Position numbers and translations under genes: made by a program
Shown: piece after piece, positions 45,186-54,300 of the stretch
Layout: every line of letters starts with the position of its first letter
Position numbering within the stretch: the stretch's first letter is position 1
Origin: CBDDKZ01 sp965230415
GTDB lineage: Bacteria; Bacteroidota; Bacteroidia; Cytophagales; JAAEPT01
Assembly: GCA_965230415.1 (NCBI GenBank)
Contig: CBDDKZ010000003.1
Span: forward strand, 124,001 to 188,000
Direction: 5' to 3'
Length of the DNA: 64,000 nucleotides
The notes under the pieces: generated by a model
What the model saw: the letters and a program-made list of their open reading frames with translations, nothing else
Databases searched by the model: none
Told to the model about the DNA's origin: nothing

Positions 45186-46331
45186 ATGAAATTATTTGAT
45201 GTATATCCGCTTTTTGATATTGAACCAGTCAAGGGGCAGGGATGTTATGTTTTTGATAATGAAGGGCAGCAGTATCTCGACTTCTACGGAGGGCACGCTG
45301 TAATCTCTATCGGGCATTCACATCCACATTATGTGCAGAAGGTTACGCAGCAATTGTCTGCCTTAGGCTTTTATTCAAATTCAGTGCAAAATCCGCTACA
45401 GGTAGAATTTGCCCGTAAATTGGGAGAAGCATCGGGTAGACCCGATTATCAACTTTTTCTCTGTAATTCAGGCGCAGAAGCCAATGAAAATGCACTTAAA
45501 ATGGCCTCTTTCCATACAGGAAGAAAAAAAATTGTTTCTTTTTCCAATGGGTTTCACGGGCGTACTTCGCTCGCCGTAGCTGTAACAGATAATGCCAAAA
45601 TTGTCGCTCCCGTAAATGAAACAAAGTCATCGGTAATTTTACCTTTCAATGATATGGAGGCCTTAGAAAAGACTTTTGCCAAAAAAGGGGATGAAATTGC
45701 TGCCGTTATCGTAGAAGGAATACAGGGACTGGCAGGTATTTATGTTGCCGAGAATCCTTTTTTGCAAAAAATTCGTTCGTTGTGCGATGAGTATGGTGCT
45801 GTTTTTGTGGCCGATTCTGTACAATGTGGCTATGGCCGCTCCGGAAAATTCTACTCTTTTGATTATGCAGACGTAGAGGCTGATATATATACGATGGCCA
45901 AAGGGATAGGCAATGGATTTCCGATGGGTGCTATCGCACTCAATCCGAAGTTTGAAGCGTCATATGGCCTTCTGGGCACTACATTTGGAGGTAATCACCT
46001 TGCGTGTGCGGCAGGAATAGCGGTTTTAGATGTTATGAAAGCGGAACATCTCGTAGAGAATGCCTTCGAAATTGGTAACTACATAATGGAAAAAGTGCCA
46101 TTGGAAGGTGAAGTTAAGGAAGTTCGGGGACGAGGCCTGATGATCGGTATTGAGCTGGATTATGATGCAACAGAGGTACGTAAGGAGTTATTATTCAAAC
46201 ATCATATATTTACCGGTACCTCAAAAAACAAAAATGTAATACGCTTATTGCCTCCATTGTCGGCAGGAAAGGATGAGGCTGACCGATTCTTGAATGCATT
46301 TGTAGAAAGTATGAATTTGAAATTAGCATGA
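45186..46331 (+). CDS. argD: acetylornithine/succinylornithine aminotransferase
   Basis: Class III PLP aminotransferase, 381 aa. NSGAEANENALKMA, DSVQCGYGRSGKF (PLP-binding Asp/Gln) and the Schiff-base lysine K239 in MAKGIGNGFPMGA; TFGGNHLACAAG near the end. It transfers the amino group from glutamate to N-acylglutamate semialdehyde. The stop overlaps the argF' start by 4 bp. It could also act on ornithine or succinyl-ornithine substrates as the family often does. Confidence 0.93.
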   Translation: MKLFDVYPLFDIEPVKGQGCYVFDNEGQQYLDFYGGHAVISIGHSHPHYVQKVTQQLSALGFYSNSVQNPLQVEFARKLGEASGRPDYQLFLCNSGAEANENALKMASFHTGRKKIVSFSNGFHGRTSLAVAVTDNAKIVAPVNETKSSVILPFNDMEALEKTFAKKGDEIAAVIVEGIQGLAGIYVAENPFLQKIRSLCDEYGAVFVADSVQCGYGRSGKFYSFDYADVEADIYTMAKGIGNGFPMGAIALNPKFEASYGLLGTTFGGNHLACAAGIAVLDVMKAEHLVENAFEIGNYIMEKVPLEGEVKEVRGRGLMIGIELDYDATEVRKELLFKHHIFTGTSKNKNVIRLLPPLSAGKDEADRFLNAFVESMNLKLA

Positions 46332-47284
46332 TCAGTCATTTTAGAAATATAGCAGATGTAAGTGATGTAAAAGCCTTGGTTAATGAGGCTATTGCCCTAA
46401 AAAGTGATCCATACGCTTTTAAAAAACTGGGAGAGAATAAGTCAATAGGTGTTATATTCCTGAACCCCAGCCTGAGAACCAGGATGAGTACGCAAAAAGC
46501 GGCCGTAAATTTAGGCATGGATTTTGTGCTAATGAATATGACCGGAGAGGGTTATGCATTAGAAACAAAGAAAGGGGTTGTAATGGATGGTAATACACAG
46601 GAACATGTTATAGAAGCCGCGGCTGTGCTCGGACAATATTTTGACGTACTTGCCCTGCGCTCTTTTCCTTTGTTGAAAAGTAGGGAAGAAGATGCTCAGG
46701 AGTCGATACTCTCGGCATTTGTTGAGCACAGTGGAATTCCGGTAATAAATATGGAATCTGCAACGGCGCATCCCTTACAAGGGCTGGCAGATGCTATGAC
46801 TGTGACTGAGTTATCTAAAAAAGCGAAGAAAAAAGTGGTGCTCTCATGGGCACCACACCCAAGGGCTTTGCCACAGGCAGTTCCTAATTCTTTCGTTTCC
46901 TGGATGAAAGAATTAGACGATGTGGAGTTGGTGGTGACACACCCCGAAGGTTACGAATTAGAGGAAAAGATTATAGGTGATGTTCAGGTAGAATATGATC
47001 AGGATAAGGCGCTTCAAGGAGCAGACTTCGTCTACGCGAAAAATTGGTCAAGTGTATCGTCTTACGGCCAAATATTGTCTAAAGACAATACCTGGATGAT
47101 CGACAATAAAAAAATGGGGCTTACAGACCAGGGGCTATTTATGCATTGCCTGCCAGTACGCAGAAACGTGATCGTAGCCGATGAAGTGCTGGATGGATCG
47201 CAATCTTGTGTGACACAACAGGCCGGCAACAGATTGTGGGCCGCACAAGCCGTATTAAAGCAAATGCTGGAAAGTAACTTATGA
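46328..47284 (+). CDS. argF': N-acetyl-/N-succinylornithine carbamoyltransferase (ArgF')
   Basis: Carbamoylates an N-acylated ornithine rather than free ornithine. The carbamoyl-phosphate loop is SLRTRMSTQ (about 48-56) in place of the STRT of classical OTCase; then LSWAPHPRALPQAVPNSF, which is diagnostic of this special subfamily; and FMHCLPVRRN. 318 aa. The residue that sets acetyl versus succinyl preference (Glu in Xanthomonas AOTCase, Pro90 in Bacteroides fragilis SOTCase) aligns here with Gln91 in MDGNTQEH, so specificity is open. It overlaps argD and argB by 4 bp each, so the three are translationally coupled. No free ornithine carbamoyltransferase is seen. Confidence 0.93.
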   Translation: MISHFRNIADVSDVKALVNEAIALKSDPYAFKKLGENKSIGVIFLNPSLRTRMSTQKAAVNLGMDFVLMNMTGEGYALETKKGVVMDGNTQEHVIEAAAVLGQYFDVLALRSFPLLKSREEDAQESILSAFVEHSGIPVINMESATAHPLQGLADAMTVTELSKKAKKKVVLSWAPHPRALPQAVPNSFVSWMKELDDVELVVTHPEGYELEEKIIGDVQVEYDQDKALQGADFVYAKNWSSVSSYGQILSKDNTWMIDNKKMGLTDQGLFMHCLPVRRNVIVADEVLDGSQSCVTQQAGNRLWAAQAVLKQMLESNL

Positions 47285-48066
47285 ACTTACTGCGAATAGT
47301 AAAAATAGGAGGTAACATCGTTGACAATCCGGAGGCGTTGGATACCTTTCTCAACGATTTTGTGCAACTGGCAGGGAACAATGTGCTGGTACATGGTGGT
47401 GGGAAAGTTGCTACCAAAGTGAGTAAAGCACTGCAGATTGAGACGCAGATGGTTGAAGGTCGCAGGGTGACGGATAAAGAAACGCTGGATGTTGTGACAA
47501 TGGTGTATGCAGGACTGGTAAACAAAAATATTGTAGCTCAGCTGCAAGCCAGGGACTGCAACGCGCTAGGTTTAACGGGGGCCGATGCCAATGTGATACG
47601 TTCCCATAAACGGGACGCAGGTGCTGTGGACTATGGTTTTGTGGCCGACGTCGATGAAGTCAATTCAGATTATATCAATAAGGTGCTTCAGCAACAAATC
47701 GTCCCCGTAATGGTTCCTATTACACACGACAAAAAAGGCCAGCTGCTGAATACCAATGCCGATACTATTGCCTCTGAAGTGGCGATAGCAATGTCCGCAT
47801 TGTATCAGGTAGAATTGGTGTATTGTTTTGAACTACCCGGGCTTATGAGGGATATTCAAGATAGTAACAGCGTCATTTCTACGATTCGAACACCAGAATA
47901 TGAGGAATTAAAAAATGAAGGTATAATCGTAGATGGAATGATTCCCAAAATGGACAACTGCTTCAATGCGATAAGTAAAGGTGTACAACAGGTACGAATT
48001 TGTCATGCATTGGATTTACTGTCTATAAGCCAGGGGAAAGAAAAAGGTACTTTGCTATTGGCTTAA
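47281..48066 (+). CDS. argB: acetylglutamate kinase
   Basis: Phosphorylates N-acylglutamate. Amino-acid kinase fold: VKIGGNIVDN (7-16), LVHGGGKVATKVS, MVEGRRVTDKETLDVV, NTNADTIASEVAIAMSA and DGMIPKMDNCFNAI. 261 aa. The start overlaps argF' by 4 bp. Feedback-resistance features (an N-terminal helix typical of arginine-sensitive hexameric forms) are absent, so allosteric inhibition by arginine seems less likely; if so, control may rest on the leader at 40138. Confidence 0.93.
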   Translation: MNLLRIVKIGGNIVDNPEALDTFLNDFVQLAGNNVLVHGGGKVATKVSKALQIETQMVEGRRVTDKETLDVVTMVYAGLVNKNIVAQLQARDCNALGLTGADANVIRSHKRDAGAVDYGFVADVDEVNSDYINKVLQQQIVPVMVPITHDKKGQLLNTNADTIASEVAIAMSALYQVELVYCFELPGLMRDIQDSNSVISTIRTPEYEELKNEGIIVDGMIPKMDNCFNAISKGVQQVRICHALDLLSISQGKEKGTLLLA

Positions 48067-48089
48067 AAGCTAATTTTATATCGGTTTGA

Positions 48090-48121
48090 TTTACAAATCA
48101 CAGAATCTTATATTATCTTAG
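48090..48121 (+). promoter_or_regulatory. candidate internal promoter for the TPR gene
   Basis: TTTA (48090-48093), 20-bp spacer, TATCTTAG (48114-48121), the same -7 form as the mini-histone promoter. 23 bp before the TPR gene ATG. Confidence 0.45.
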
Positions 48122-48144
48122 AGTATAGTTCAAACTTTCTCGCC

Positions 48145-48834
48145 ATGAAAAAATTATATGTTGCTTTAGCCTTACTATTAAGTTTTACCATTACTAACAC
48201 TTTTGCTCAGGAAGGTGCGGATTCGTATTTTCAGAATGGAGTATCGGAGTTTAACGAAGGTAATTTTACGGAAGCGCTCTCTTTCTTAAACAAAGCTATT
48301 GAAATGAATAGCAGGAAGCCGGAGTATTATAACCTGAGAGGTATGGTGAAAATGGCAAGTCATCACCCAAAAGAGGCATTGAAAGATTTTAATTTAGCAA
48401 TTGAAAAAGATGCGGATTACGCTGAAGCTTATTATAATAGAGGCATCTACTTTCACGAGCACTATCAATATGATAAAGCACTGGCAGATTATGATAAAGC
48501 AATTTCGCTTAACCATGACGATGCTGATATGTATTATAATCGCGGATTAATAAACGAAAAGTTAGATAATAGCGATGCAGCGATCAACGATTATTCCAAA
48601 GCTATAGATGCAGATGATAAACATGTGGAAGCCTATCACCATAGAGGGGTTTTACGCCATAAGTTGGGGCAAAATGCAGAAGGATGTGAAGATCTGCACA
48701 AAGCATTCGATCTTGGGCACGACGAAACACATCACATAATTAAAGTGACATGCGGGAAAATGGATGCGGATCAAATGATGAAAGAGGATAGGGAAAAATT
48801 CAAAGAAGAACGAAAACAAGCGAAGGAGCACTAA
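48145..48834 (+). CDS. secreted TPR protein inside the arginine cluster
   Basis: 229 aa with signal peptide (LALLLSFTITNTFAQ, cleaved after about residue 21) and about four to five TPR units (EGADSYFQNGVSEFNEGNF, then AEAYYNRGIYFHEHYQYDKAL and DDADMYYNRGLINEKLD). C-terminal tail is highly charged (KEERKQAKEH). It has nothing recognisable to do with arginine synthesis. It lies between argB (78 bp) and argE (80 bp), seems to have its own promoter and is followed by an intrinsic terminator, so it may be a separate unit inserted in the cluster. Confidence 0.8.
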   Translation: MKKLYVALALLLSFTITNTFAQEGADSYFQNGVSEFNEGNFTEALSFLNKAIEMNSRKPEYYNLRGMVKMASHHPKEALKDFNLAIEKDADYAEAYYNRGIYFHEHYQYDKALADYDKAISLNHDDADMYYNRGLINEKLDNSDAAINDYSKAIDADDKHVEAYHHRGVLRHKLGQNAEGCEDLHKAFDLGHDETHHIIKVTCGKMDADQMMKEDREKFKEERKQAKEH

Positions 48835-48860
48835 GAATTTGGATATCTAAAGCATATGTA

Positions 48861-48888
48861 GGCTGTCTTCACGGAGATAGCCTTTTTT
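48861..48888 (+). terminator. intrinsic terminator just ahead of argE
   Basis: Stem GGCTGTCT (48861-48868) / AGATAGCC (48875-48882) with one G-U pair and a 6-nt loop, followed by T6 (48883-48888). Only 26 bp remain to the argE ATG, and no promoter is seen in them. Confidence 0.85.
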
Positions 48889-48914
48889 GTTAGTAGTCGT
48901 TAACGGGAACAGTG

Positions 48915-49976
48915 ATGGATGAGCAAACGAAAGAAGCAATTGAGTTATTAAAGCAGTTAGTAGAAACACCTTCGTTGAGCAAGGAAGAACATAAAACGGC
49001 TTTGGTTATAAATGATCATTTGAGAAATCGAGGAGTGGAAGTGAGTCGCATTTTAAATAATATTTGGGCGAAGAATAAATATTATGATCCCTCCAAGCCA
49101 ACTATTTTATTAAACTCACATCATGATACCGTAAAGCCAAATTCAAGCTATACGCGAGACCCATTTAAAGCCACGGTGGAAGGAGATCAGTTATTCGGTT
49201 TGGGGAGTAATGATGCCGGTGGTTGTTTGGTGGCTTTGATAGCTGTATTTTTAAATTACCATCAGGAAGAAAACCTGAAGTACAATTTTGTGCTAGCAGC
49301 ATCGGCCGAAGAAGAAATATCGGGAAAGCATGGAGTGGCCTTATTACTGCCCGAACTGGGTAGTATAGATTTCGGTATTGTGGGCGAGCCCACCGAGATG
49401 AATGCTGCAATTGCTGAAAAAGGCTTAATGGTTTTAGATTGTACAGCAGTGGGCAAAGCAGGGCATGCTGCAAGAAATGAAGGTGTTAACGCCATTTATG
49501 AGGCTTTAGATGCCATAACGTGGTTTAAGGACTATCAGTTTCCGAAAGAATCTAGTGTGCTCGGCCCTGTAAAAATGACTGTTTCCGTGGTCAATGCAGG
49601 AACACAGCATAATGTGGTTCCCGATCAATGTCATTTCACGGTAGATGTAAGAAATACAGATGCATACAGCAATGAGGAGTTGTTGGCAGAAATAAAACGA
49701 AATGTAAATGTAGAAGTGAAGGCAAGGTCAACCCGCTTAAATCCGTCTTCTATACCACATAACCATCCGTTTATTAAAACAGCAATTCGGAAGGGGGCAG
49801 GGACCTATGGTTCTCCAACATTGTCAGACCAGGCGCTTATGAGTGGCTTTCCCACTGTTAAAATGGGGCCAGGTAAGTCGGAGCGTTCCCATACAGCAGA
49901 CGAGTTTGTGCTGATAAGTGAAATTGCTCAGGGAATAGATAGGTACATTTCCATACTGGATGAGCTGGTATATTGA
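48915..49976 (+). CDS. argE: N-acetylornithine (or N-acyl-citrulline) deacylase, M20 family
   Basis: M20/M28 zinc-dependent deacylase, 353 aa. Metal and catalytic residues: H69 or H70 and D71 in LNSHHDTVKP, D100 in GLGSNDAGG, E132/E133 in SAEEE, and a conserved GEPTE downstream. ATG at 48915 is preceded in frame by a GTG at 48912; the ATG is preferred. In organisms with ArgF' the natural substrate is N-acyl-citrulline, so this enzyme probably removes acetyl or succinyl from citrulline. An intrinsic terminator lies just upstream, so its expression needs read-through. Confidence 0.88.
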   Translation: MDEQTKEAIELLKQLVETPSLSKEEHKTALVINDHLRNRGVEVSRILNNIWAKNKYYDPSKPTILLNSHHDTVKPNSSYTRDPFKATVEGDQLFGLGSNDAGGCLVALIAVFLNYHQEENLKYNFVLAASAEEEISGKHGVALLLPELGSIDFGIVGEPTEMNAAIAEKGLMVLDCTAVGKAGHAARNEGVNAIYEALDAITWFKDYQFPKESSVLGPVKMTVSVVNAGTQHNVVPDQCHFTVDVRNTDAYSNEELLAEIKRNVNVEVKARSTRLNPSSIPHNHPFIKTAIRKGAGTYGSPTLSDQALMSGFPTVKMGPGKSERSHTADEFVLISEIAQGIDRYISILDELVY

Positions 49977-50044
49977 TGGAATTAAAACTAAATTCGAAAT
50001 TAAATACATTCTATTAGGTAACTAATAATTCAAAATATTTAAAT

Positions 50045-51382
50045 ATGGCGACTAAACTTTGGCAAAAATCATATTCTACAGAAGAGCGAATTGAGGCATT
50101 TACAGTAGGAGATGATGCTGAATTGGACATGGAATTAGCCCCATTCGACGTTTTGGGGTCTTTGGCACATATTCAAATGCTTGAGAGTATTGATTTACTT
50201 ACAAGTTCTGAGCTGGAAGTTTTACAAAAAAAATTAAAGCAAATTTTCTTTACTATTGAGGAGGGAGAATTTCAAATCGAAGATGGAATTGAAGATATTC
50301 ACTCTCAGGTTGAACTTCTGCTTACACGTTCACTGGGAGATATAGGGAAAAAAATCCATAGTGGTCGATCACGTAACGACCAGGTTTTAGTTGACTTAAA
50401 GTTGTTTCTGAGAGCTCGGATACAGGATGTAGTGAAAAGTGTAGGTAAGCTTTTTACATTACTTCTTAAACAAAGTGAAAAGTACCAAAATGTACTTATT
50501 CCCGGCTATACCCATTTACAAGTAGCCATGCCCTCATCTTTTGGCTTATGGTTTAGCGCTTACGCCGAGAGTCTGATAGACGATATTACGATGCTTCAGG
50601 CGGCGTACAAAGTAGCTAACAAGAATCCATTGGGCAGTGCTGCCGGTTATGGCTCTTCTTTTCCTCTGAACAGAACCATGACAACGCAACTTCTGGGTTT
50701 TGAAGATTTGAACTACAATGTGGTTTATGCACAAATGAGCAGAGGGAAAACGGAAAAACTGGTAGCAACAGGCCTGGCGTCAATTGCCAGTACCCTGGCG
50801 CGTATGTCAATGGATGTATGTTTGTATATGAACCAAAACTTTGGTCTGCTTACTTTTCCGGATGAGCTTACCACCGGATCGAGCATCATGCCTCACAAAA
50901 AGAATCCGGATGTTTTTGAGTTGATAAGAGGTAAATGTAATATCCTGGCATCGTTGCCTAATGAAATTAATATGTTGCTTACCAATCTTCCTTCGGGATA
51001 TCACCGTGAGATGCAGTTGGTAAAAGAGCACTTCTTCCCGGCATTTGAGACACTTAATTCTTGCCTTGACATGGCCGCTTTTATGCTTGAGCAGGTGATT
51101 GTGAAGGATAATGTACTGGAAGATTCCAAATATGATTATTTATTCAGTGTAGAACTGGTAAATAAAATGGTGTTGGAAGGTGTGCCTTTCAGAGATGCTT
51201 ATACAAAAATTGGTACAATGATACAGGACGGATCTTATGAAGCACTGCGCGATGTGAAGCATACACATGAAGGTAGTTTAGGTAATTTGTGCCTGGAACA
51301 AATTGAACGCGCATTTAACCAAGTAGTCGAAGGCTTTGAGTTTGATTCAGTCGATAGTGCGCTAAAAAAATTGTTGGATTGA
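50045..51382 (+). CDS. argH: argininosuccinate lyase
   Basis: Cleaves argininosuccinate to arginine and fumarate; last step of the pathway. Fumarase/aspartase-superfamily signature GSSIMPHKKNPDVFEL (about 279-294), with HSGRSRNDQVLVDLKLFLR, PGYTHLQVAMPSSFGLWF and NPLGSAAGYGSSFPLNR. 445 aa. 68 bp after argE; it ends the cluster, and no good terminator is seen after it. Confidence 0.95.
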   Translation: MATKLWQKSYSTEERIEAFTVGDDAELDMELAPFDVLGSLAHIQMLESIDLLTSSELEVLQKKLKQIFFTIEEGEFQIEDGIEDIHSQVELLLTRSLGDIGKKIHSGRSRNDQVLVDLKLFLRARIQDVVKSVGKLFTLLLKQSEKYQNVLIPGYTHLQVAMPSSFGLWFSAYAESLIDDITMLQAAYKVANKNPLGSAAGYGSSFPLNRTMTTQLLGFEDLNYNVVYAQMSRGKTEKLVATGLASIASTLARMSMDVCLYMNQNFGLLTFPDELTTGSSIMPHKKNPDVFELIRGKCNILASLPNEINMLLTNLPSGYHREMQLVKEHFFPAFETLNSCLDMAAFMLEQVIVKDNVLEDSKYDYLFSVELVNKMVLEGVPFRDAYTKIGTMIQDGSYEALRDVKHTHEGSLGNLCLEQIERAFNQVVEGFEFDSVDSALKKLLD

Positions 51383-51495
51383 GATTAAATGCATTTCATC
51401 AAGCAAAACGTACCTTTAATCAATCACATTTGTATTTGTGATGAATGTATAGCATTTTAAAAACTATTATTTTGCTACATGAATTTTAATTACAT

Positions 51496-52710
51496 ATGAA
51501 AAGAATATTTACTGCTTTTTTTATTACTCTCTGTGCTGCAACTATTATTAGCAGTTGCCAATCCAATGAGAGTACCAGCTCAAACGAAGAATCAGCCAAT
51601 GATGTTGAATCTAAAAATGAACCTAAGGAGAAGGTGACTTTAACAATGCCTGGTGCGGTTCCTCCCGATGGAACCCGGTTGTTATTTATAGGTCAGGATT
51701 TAGATGCCATTGCCGGGTATGTTCAATCGGGGAAGTTTCCTATACCTGCAGGTACTGTGACTTATGCTTACCCTATGGATAGTGCCGCGGGATTATTGCC
51801 AACGAGATCGTCTTGGGGGTCCGGAGACCTTTGTATGGAAGAGAATGTCAAAACTTATCCAAATTCGCTCATTGCGCTTGGCGTATCAATAGTTGAAAAG
51901 GATGAAAACCATGAGAGTTTAAATAAATTGGTTGAAGGGGCTTATGATAAGGAACTGGAGATACTCGCTAACAATATAAAATTTGCCAACAGACCTGTGT
52001 ATGTGAGAATTGGTTATGAGTTCGACGGCATGTGGAATCATTACGACCCGGAGGAATACAAAGCGGCTTTTAAGTACATATACAATAAAGTAAAACCGAT
52101 AGCAGGAGCGAATTTTGTGACTGTGTGGCAGGCATGTACTTCACCGGTTAATGTGATCCTCGACTCCGTAGTGAACAAGATCTACAATAAAACTATCTAT
52201 CCCTGGTATCCCGGAGATGAATATGTTGACTGGATGGGCTATTCCTGGTTTCTCAACGACGAAATGCAACATAAGTTAACCGATGAAGTTTGTAATTTTG
52301 CCCGCAAAAAAGGGAAACCGGTTATGTTATCCGAATCTTCTGCTCAGAGCTATCAATTCGATGATTTAACAAAACGCAACATTGGAGGTCTTTATGACGG
52401 TTATCCAGGTGATGATACTACCAAAGTCACTTCTGCTGAAATTTGGGAAAAGTGGTTTGTTCCTTATTTCAATTACATTGAGAAAAATGCGGACGTTATA
52501 AAAGCGGTACACTATATCAACTGCGATTGGGATAGCCAGTTCGTCTGGGGACGAGAGAATGTGGCAGCACATGCACCTCGAGGATATGCCGAAGGTTACT
52601 GGGGGGATACTCGTTTGGAGATAAACGAAGAGCTCGGTAAAAAGTGGCTGGAAAAAGTATCAGAAGAAGGTTGGTTGATGGCCCACGATTTTGAAATGCC
52701 AACAAAATAA
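51496..52710 (+). CDS. lipoprotein with GH26-like glycosidase domain (copy 1)
   Basis: 404 aa lipoprotein: signal ending IISSC (Cys21), an acidic linker to about residue 45, then a single domain to the end. VYVRIGYEFDGMWNHYDPEEY with E175 and PVMLSESSA with E280 lie 105 residues apart, the spacing expected for the acid/base and nucleophile of GH26-type (beta/alpha)8 barrels; GYSWF, INCDW and GYWGDTR add barrel strands. The residue before E175 is Tyr where GH26 normally has His, so it is a divergent or separate family. Substrate unknown. Paralogous with the next gene. Confidence 0.7.
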   Translation: MKRIFTAFFITLCAATIISSCQSNESTSSNEESANDVESKNEPKEKVTLTMPGAVPPDGTRLLFIGQDLDAIAGYVQSGKFPIPAGTVTYAYPMDSAAGLLPTRSSWGSGDLCMEENVKTYPNSLIALGVSIVEKDENHESLNKLVEGAYDKELEILANNIKFANRPVYVRIGYEFDGMWNHYDPEEYKAAFKYIYNKVKPIAGANFVTVWQACTSPVNVILDSVVNKIYNKTIYPWYPGDEYVDWMGYSWFLNDEMQHKLTDEVCNFARKKGKPVMLSESSAQSYQFDDLTKRNIGGLYDGYPGDDTTKVTSAEIWEKWFVPYFNYIEKNADVIKAVHYINCDWDSQFVWGRENVAAHAPRGYAEGYWGDTRLEINEELGKKWLEKVSEEGWLMAHDFEMPTK

Positions 52711-52725
52711 AAGTACTAAATTTTT

Positions 52726-52755
52726 AGAAAGCAGGCCTTAGAGCCTGCTTTCTTT
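52726..52755 (+). terminator. terminator after GH26-like copy 1
   Basis: Perfect 11-bp stem AGAAAGCAGGC / GCCTGCTTTCT with a 6-nt loop, ending in a short T stretch. The two paralogues are therefore probably transcribed separately. Confidence 0.88.
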
Positions 52756-52915
52756 CACAATTAAAAACGAGCCCTTTAGGTCCGTTCATGCAAAATTTAT
52801 CTACCAACCAGGTGTCCGATTTTTGATTGATCATTTAAAAGAATCTATTTGTCGATCTTTTTTGTCTGTTTTTTTAAATTATCGAATATTCGCGACGATT
52901 TTATAAAAGTATAGA

Positions 52916-54127
52916 ATGATGTGGGAAAAGTTGTTTTGGCCGGCAGCGTTGATGCTTGTGGGTTTATTGATTTCGTCTTGTAAAGAACAGGGTCTTGAAG
53001 AAAAAAATACAACTCAGAAAGACCTGAATGCAGAAAATAAGATTCAGTTGCAAATGCCAGGCGCTGTACCGCCAGATGGCAAAACCTTATTATTTATTGG
53101 TCAGGATTTGGGTTCCGTGGCAGGATACGTGAACTCAGGAAAATTTCCCGTACCGGCAGGAACTGTTACCTATGCCTATCCCATGGATAGTGCCGGAGGT
53201 TTACTGCCAAATCGGTCTTATTGGGGCTGTGGACCTATGTGCCTCGATGAAAATGCGAAACATTACCCCAATTCATTAATAGCGCTGGGAATGTCTTTAG
53301 TAGAAAAGGATGAAAAAAGAGAGAACCTCAATAAATTACTTCGTGGTGAATTTGATGATTACCTCGATATAGCGGCAAAAACGATTCAGCGTGCTAACAG
53401 GCCTGTATACGTGCGCATTGGTTATGAATTTGATGGGATTTGGAATCATTATGATCCCGAAGAGTATAAAAGTGCATTTAAATATGTTTATCAAAAGATT
53501 AAACCTGTTGCCGGTGCTAACTTTATTAGCGTATGGCAAGCATCTACGTCCCCTGTAGGTGTTATTTTAGATTCTGTTATCAATAAAATTAAAAATAAAC
53601 CAATTGAACCCTGGTATCCCGGTGACGAGTACGTAGACTGGATTGGCTATTCGTGGTTTTTAAGTGACGAAAAACAGCATGATTTGACACAAGATCTGTG
53701 TGATTTTGCACGAAAAAAAGGTAAACCCGTCATGCTTTGTGAGTCTGCGGTACAAGGGTATGAATTAGATTTGCTTACGAAAAAGAATATTGGAGGCCTT
53801 TATGATGGTTATCCCGGTGATGATATGCGCAAAGTAACATCCGAAGAAATTTGGGAGAATTGGTTTCAACCTTATTTTAATTTTATCTACAAAAATACCG
53901 ATGTAATTAAGGCAGTGTGTTATATAAATTGTGACTGGGATCATCAACCCTTATGGGGTAAAGATAATGTTTCCGACTATGCTCCAAGGGGGTACGCCGA
54001 AGGTTATTGGGGAGATACGCGAATTGAGGTCAATGAATATATTTCTAAGAAGTGGCTCGAAGAAATATCAAAAGAAGGCTGGTTAATGGCTGATGATATT
54101 GAATTTCCTGCTCCTTTAGAAAAATGA
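52916..54127 (+). CDS. lipoprotein with GH26-like glycosidase domain (copy 2)
   Basis: 403 aa; signal ending LISSC (Cys22). Same domain as the preceding gene with most of the chain conserved: QMPGAVPPDGKTLLFIGQDL, AGTVTYAYPMDSAGGLLP, RIGYEFDGIWNHYDPEEY (E171), WYPGDEYVDWIGYSWF and PVMLCESAVQ (E276), again 105 residues apart. Copy 2 has two Cys (WGCGPMCLD, 102-111) where copy 1 has WGSGDLCME. A tandem duplication with divergence, suggesting distinct substrates. Its own promoter and terminator separate it. Confidence 0.7.
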   Translation: MMWEKLFWPAALMLVGLLISSCKEQGLEEKNTTQKDLNAENKIQLQMPGAVPPDGKTLLFIGQDLGSVAGYVNSGKFPVPAGTVTYAYPMDSAGGLLPNRSYWGCGPMCLDENAKHYPNSLIALGMSLVEKDEKRENLNKLLRGEFDDYLDIAAKTIQRANRPVYVRIGYEFDGIWNHYDPEEYKSAFKYVYQKIKPVAGANFISVWQASTSPVGVILDSVINKIKNKPIEPWYPGDEYVDWIGYSWFLSDEKQHDLTQDLCDFARKKGKPVMLCESAVQGYELDLLTKKNIGGLYDGYPGDDMRKVTSEEIWENWFQPYFNFIYKNTDVIKAVCYINCDWDHQPLWGKDNVSDYAPRGYAEGYWGDTRIEVNEYISKKWLEEISKEGWLMADDIEFPAPLEK

Positions 54128-54300
54128 GGAGTTGATTAGCATCATTGCCCAAACTCAAATTTTTTATATGCAATGTGAGCGTAGCTATTTTTTACAATTA
54201 GATAATCTAAAATTAAAACTAACCGGTATCAGTTTGTTTGGATTTTCATTAGTTTAGCAATTATTCTTACAATCATTAATTGTCAAATTAATAACAACTT

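Noticed and set aside
47139..47525. 128-aa minus-strand open frame across argF'/argB
   Set aside because: Shadow frame over two certain genes; biased composition only.
51423..51442. ATCACA/TGTGAT inverted repeat before the first GH26-like gene as a CRP site
   Set aside because: Arm order is the reverse of TGTGA-N6-TCACA, so it is more likely a chance hairpin.
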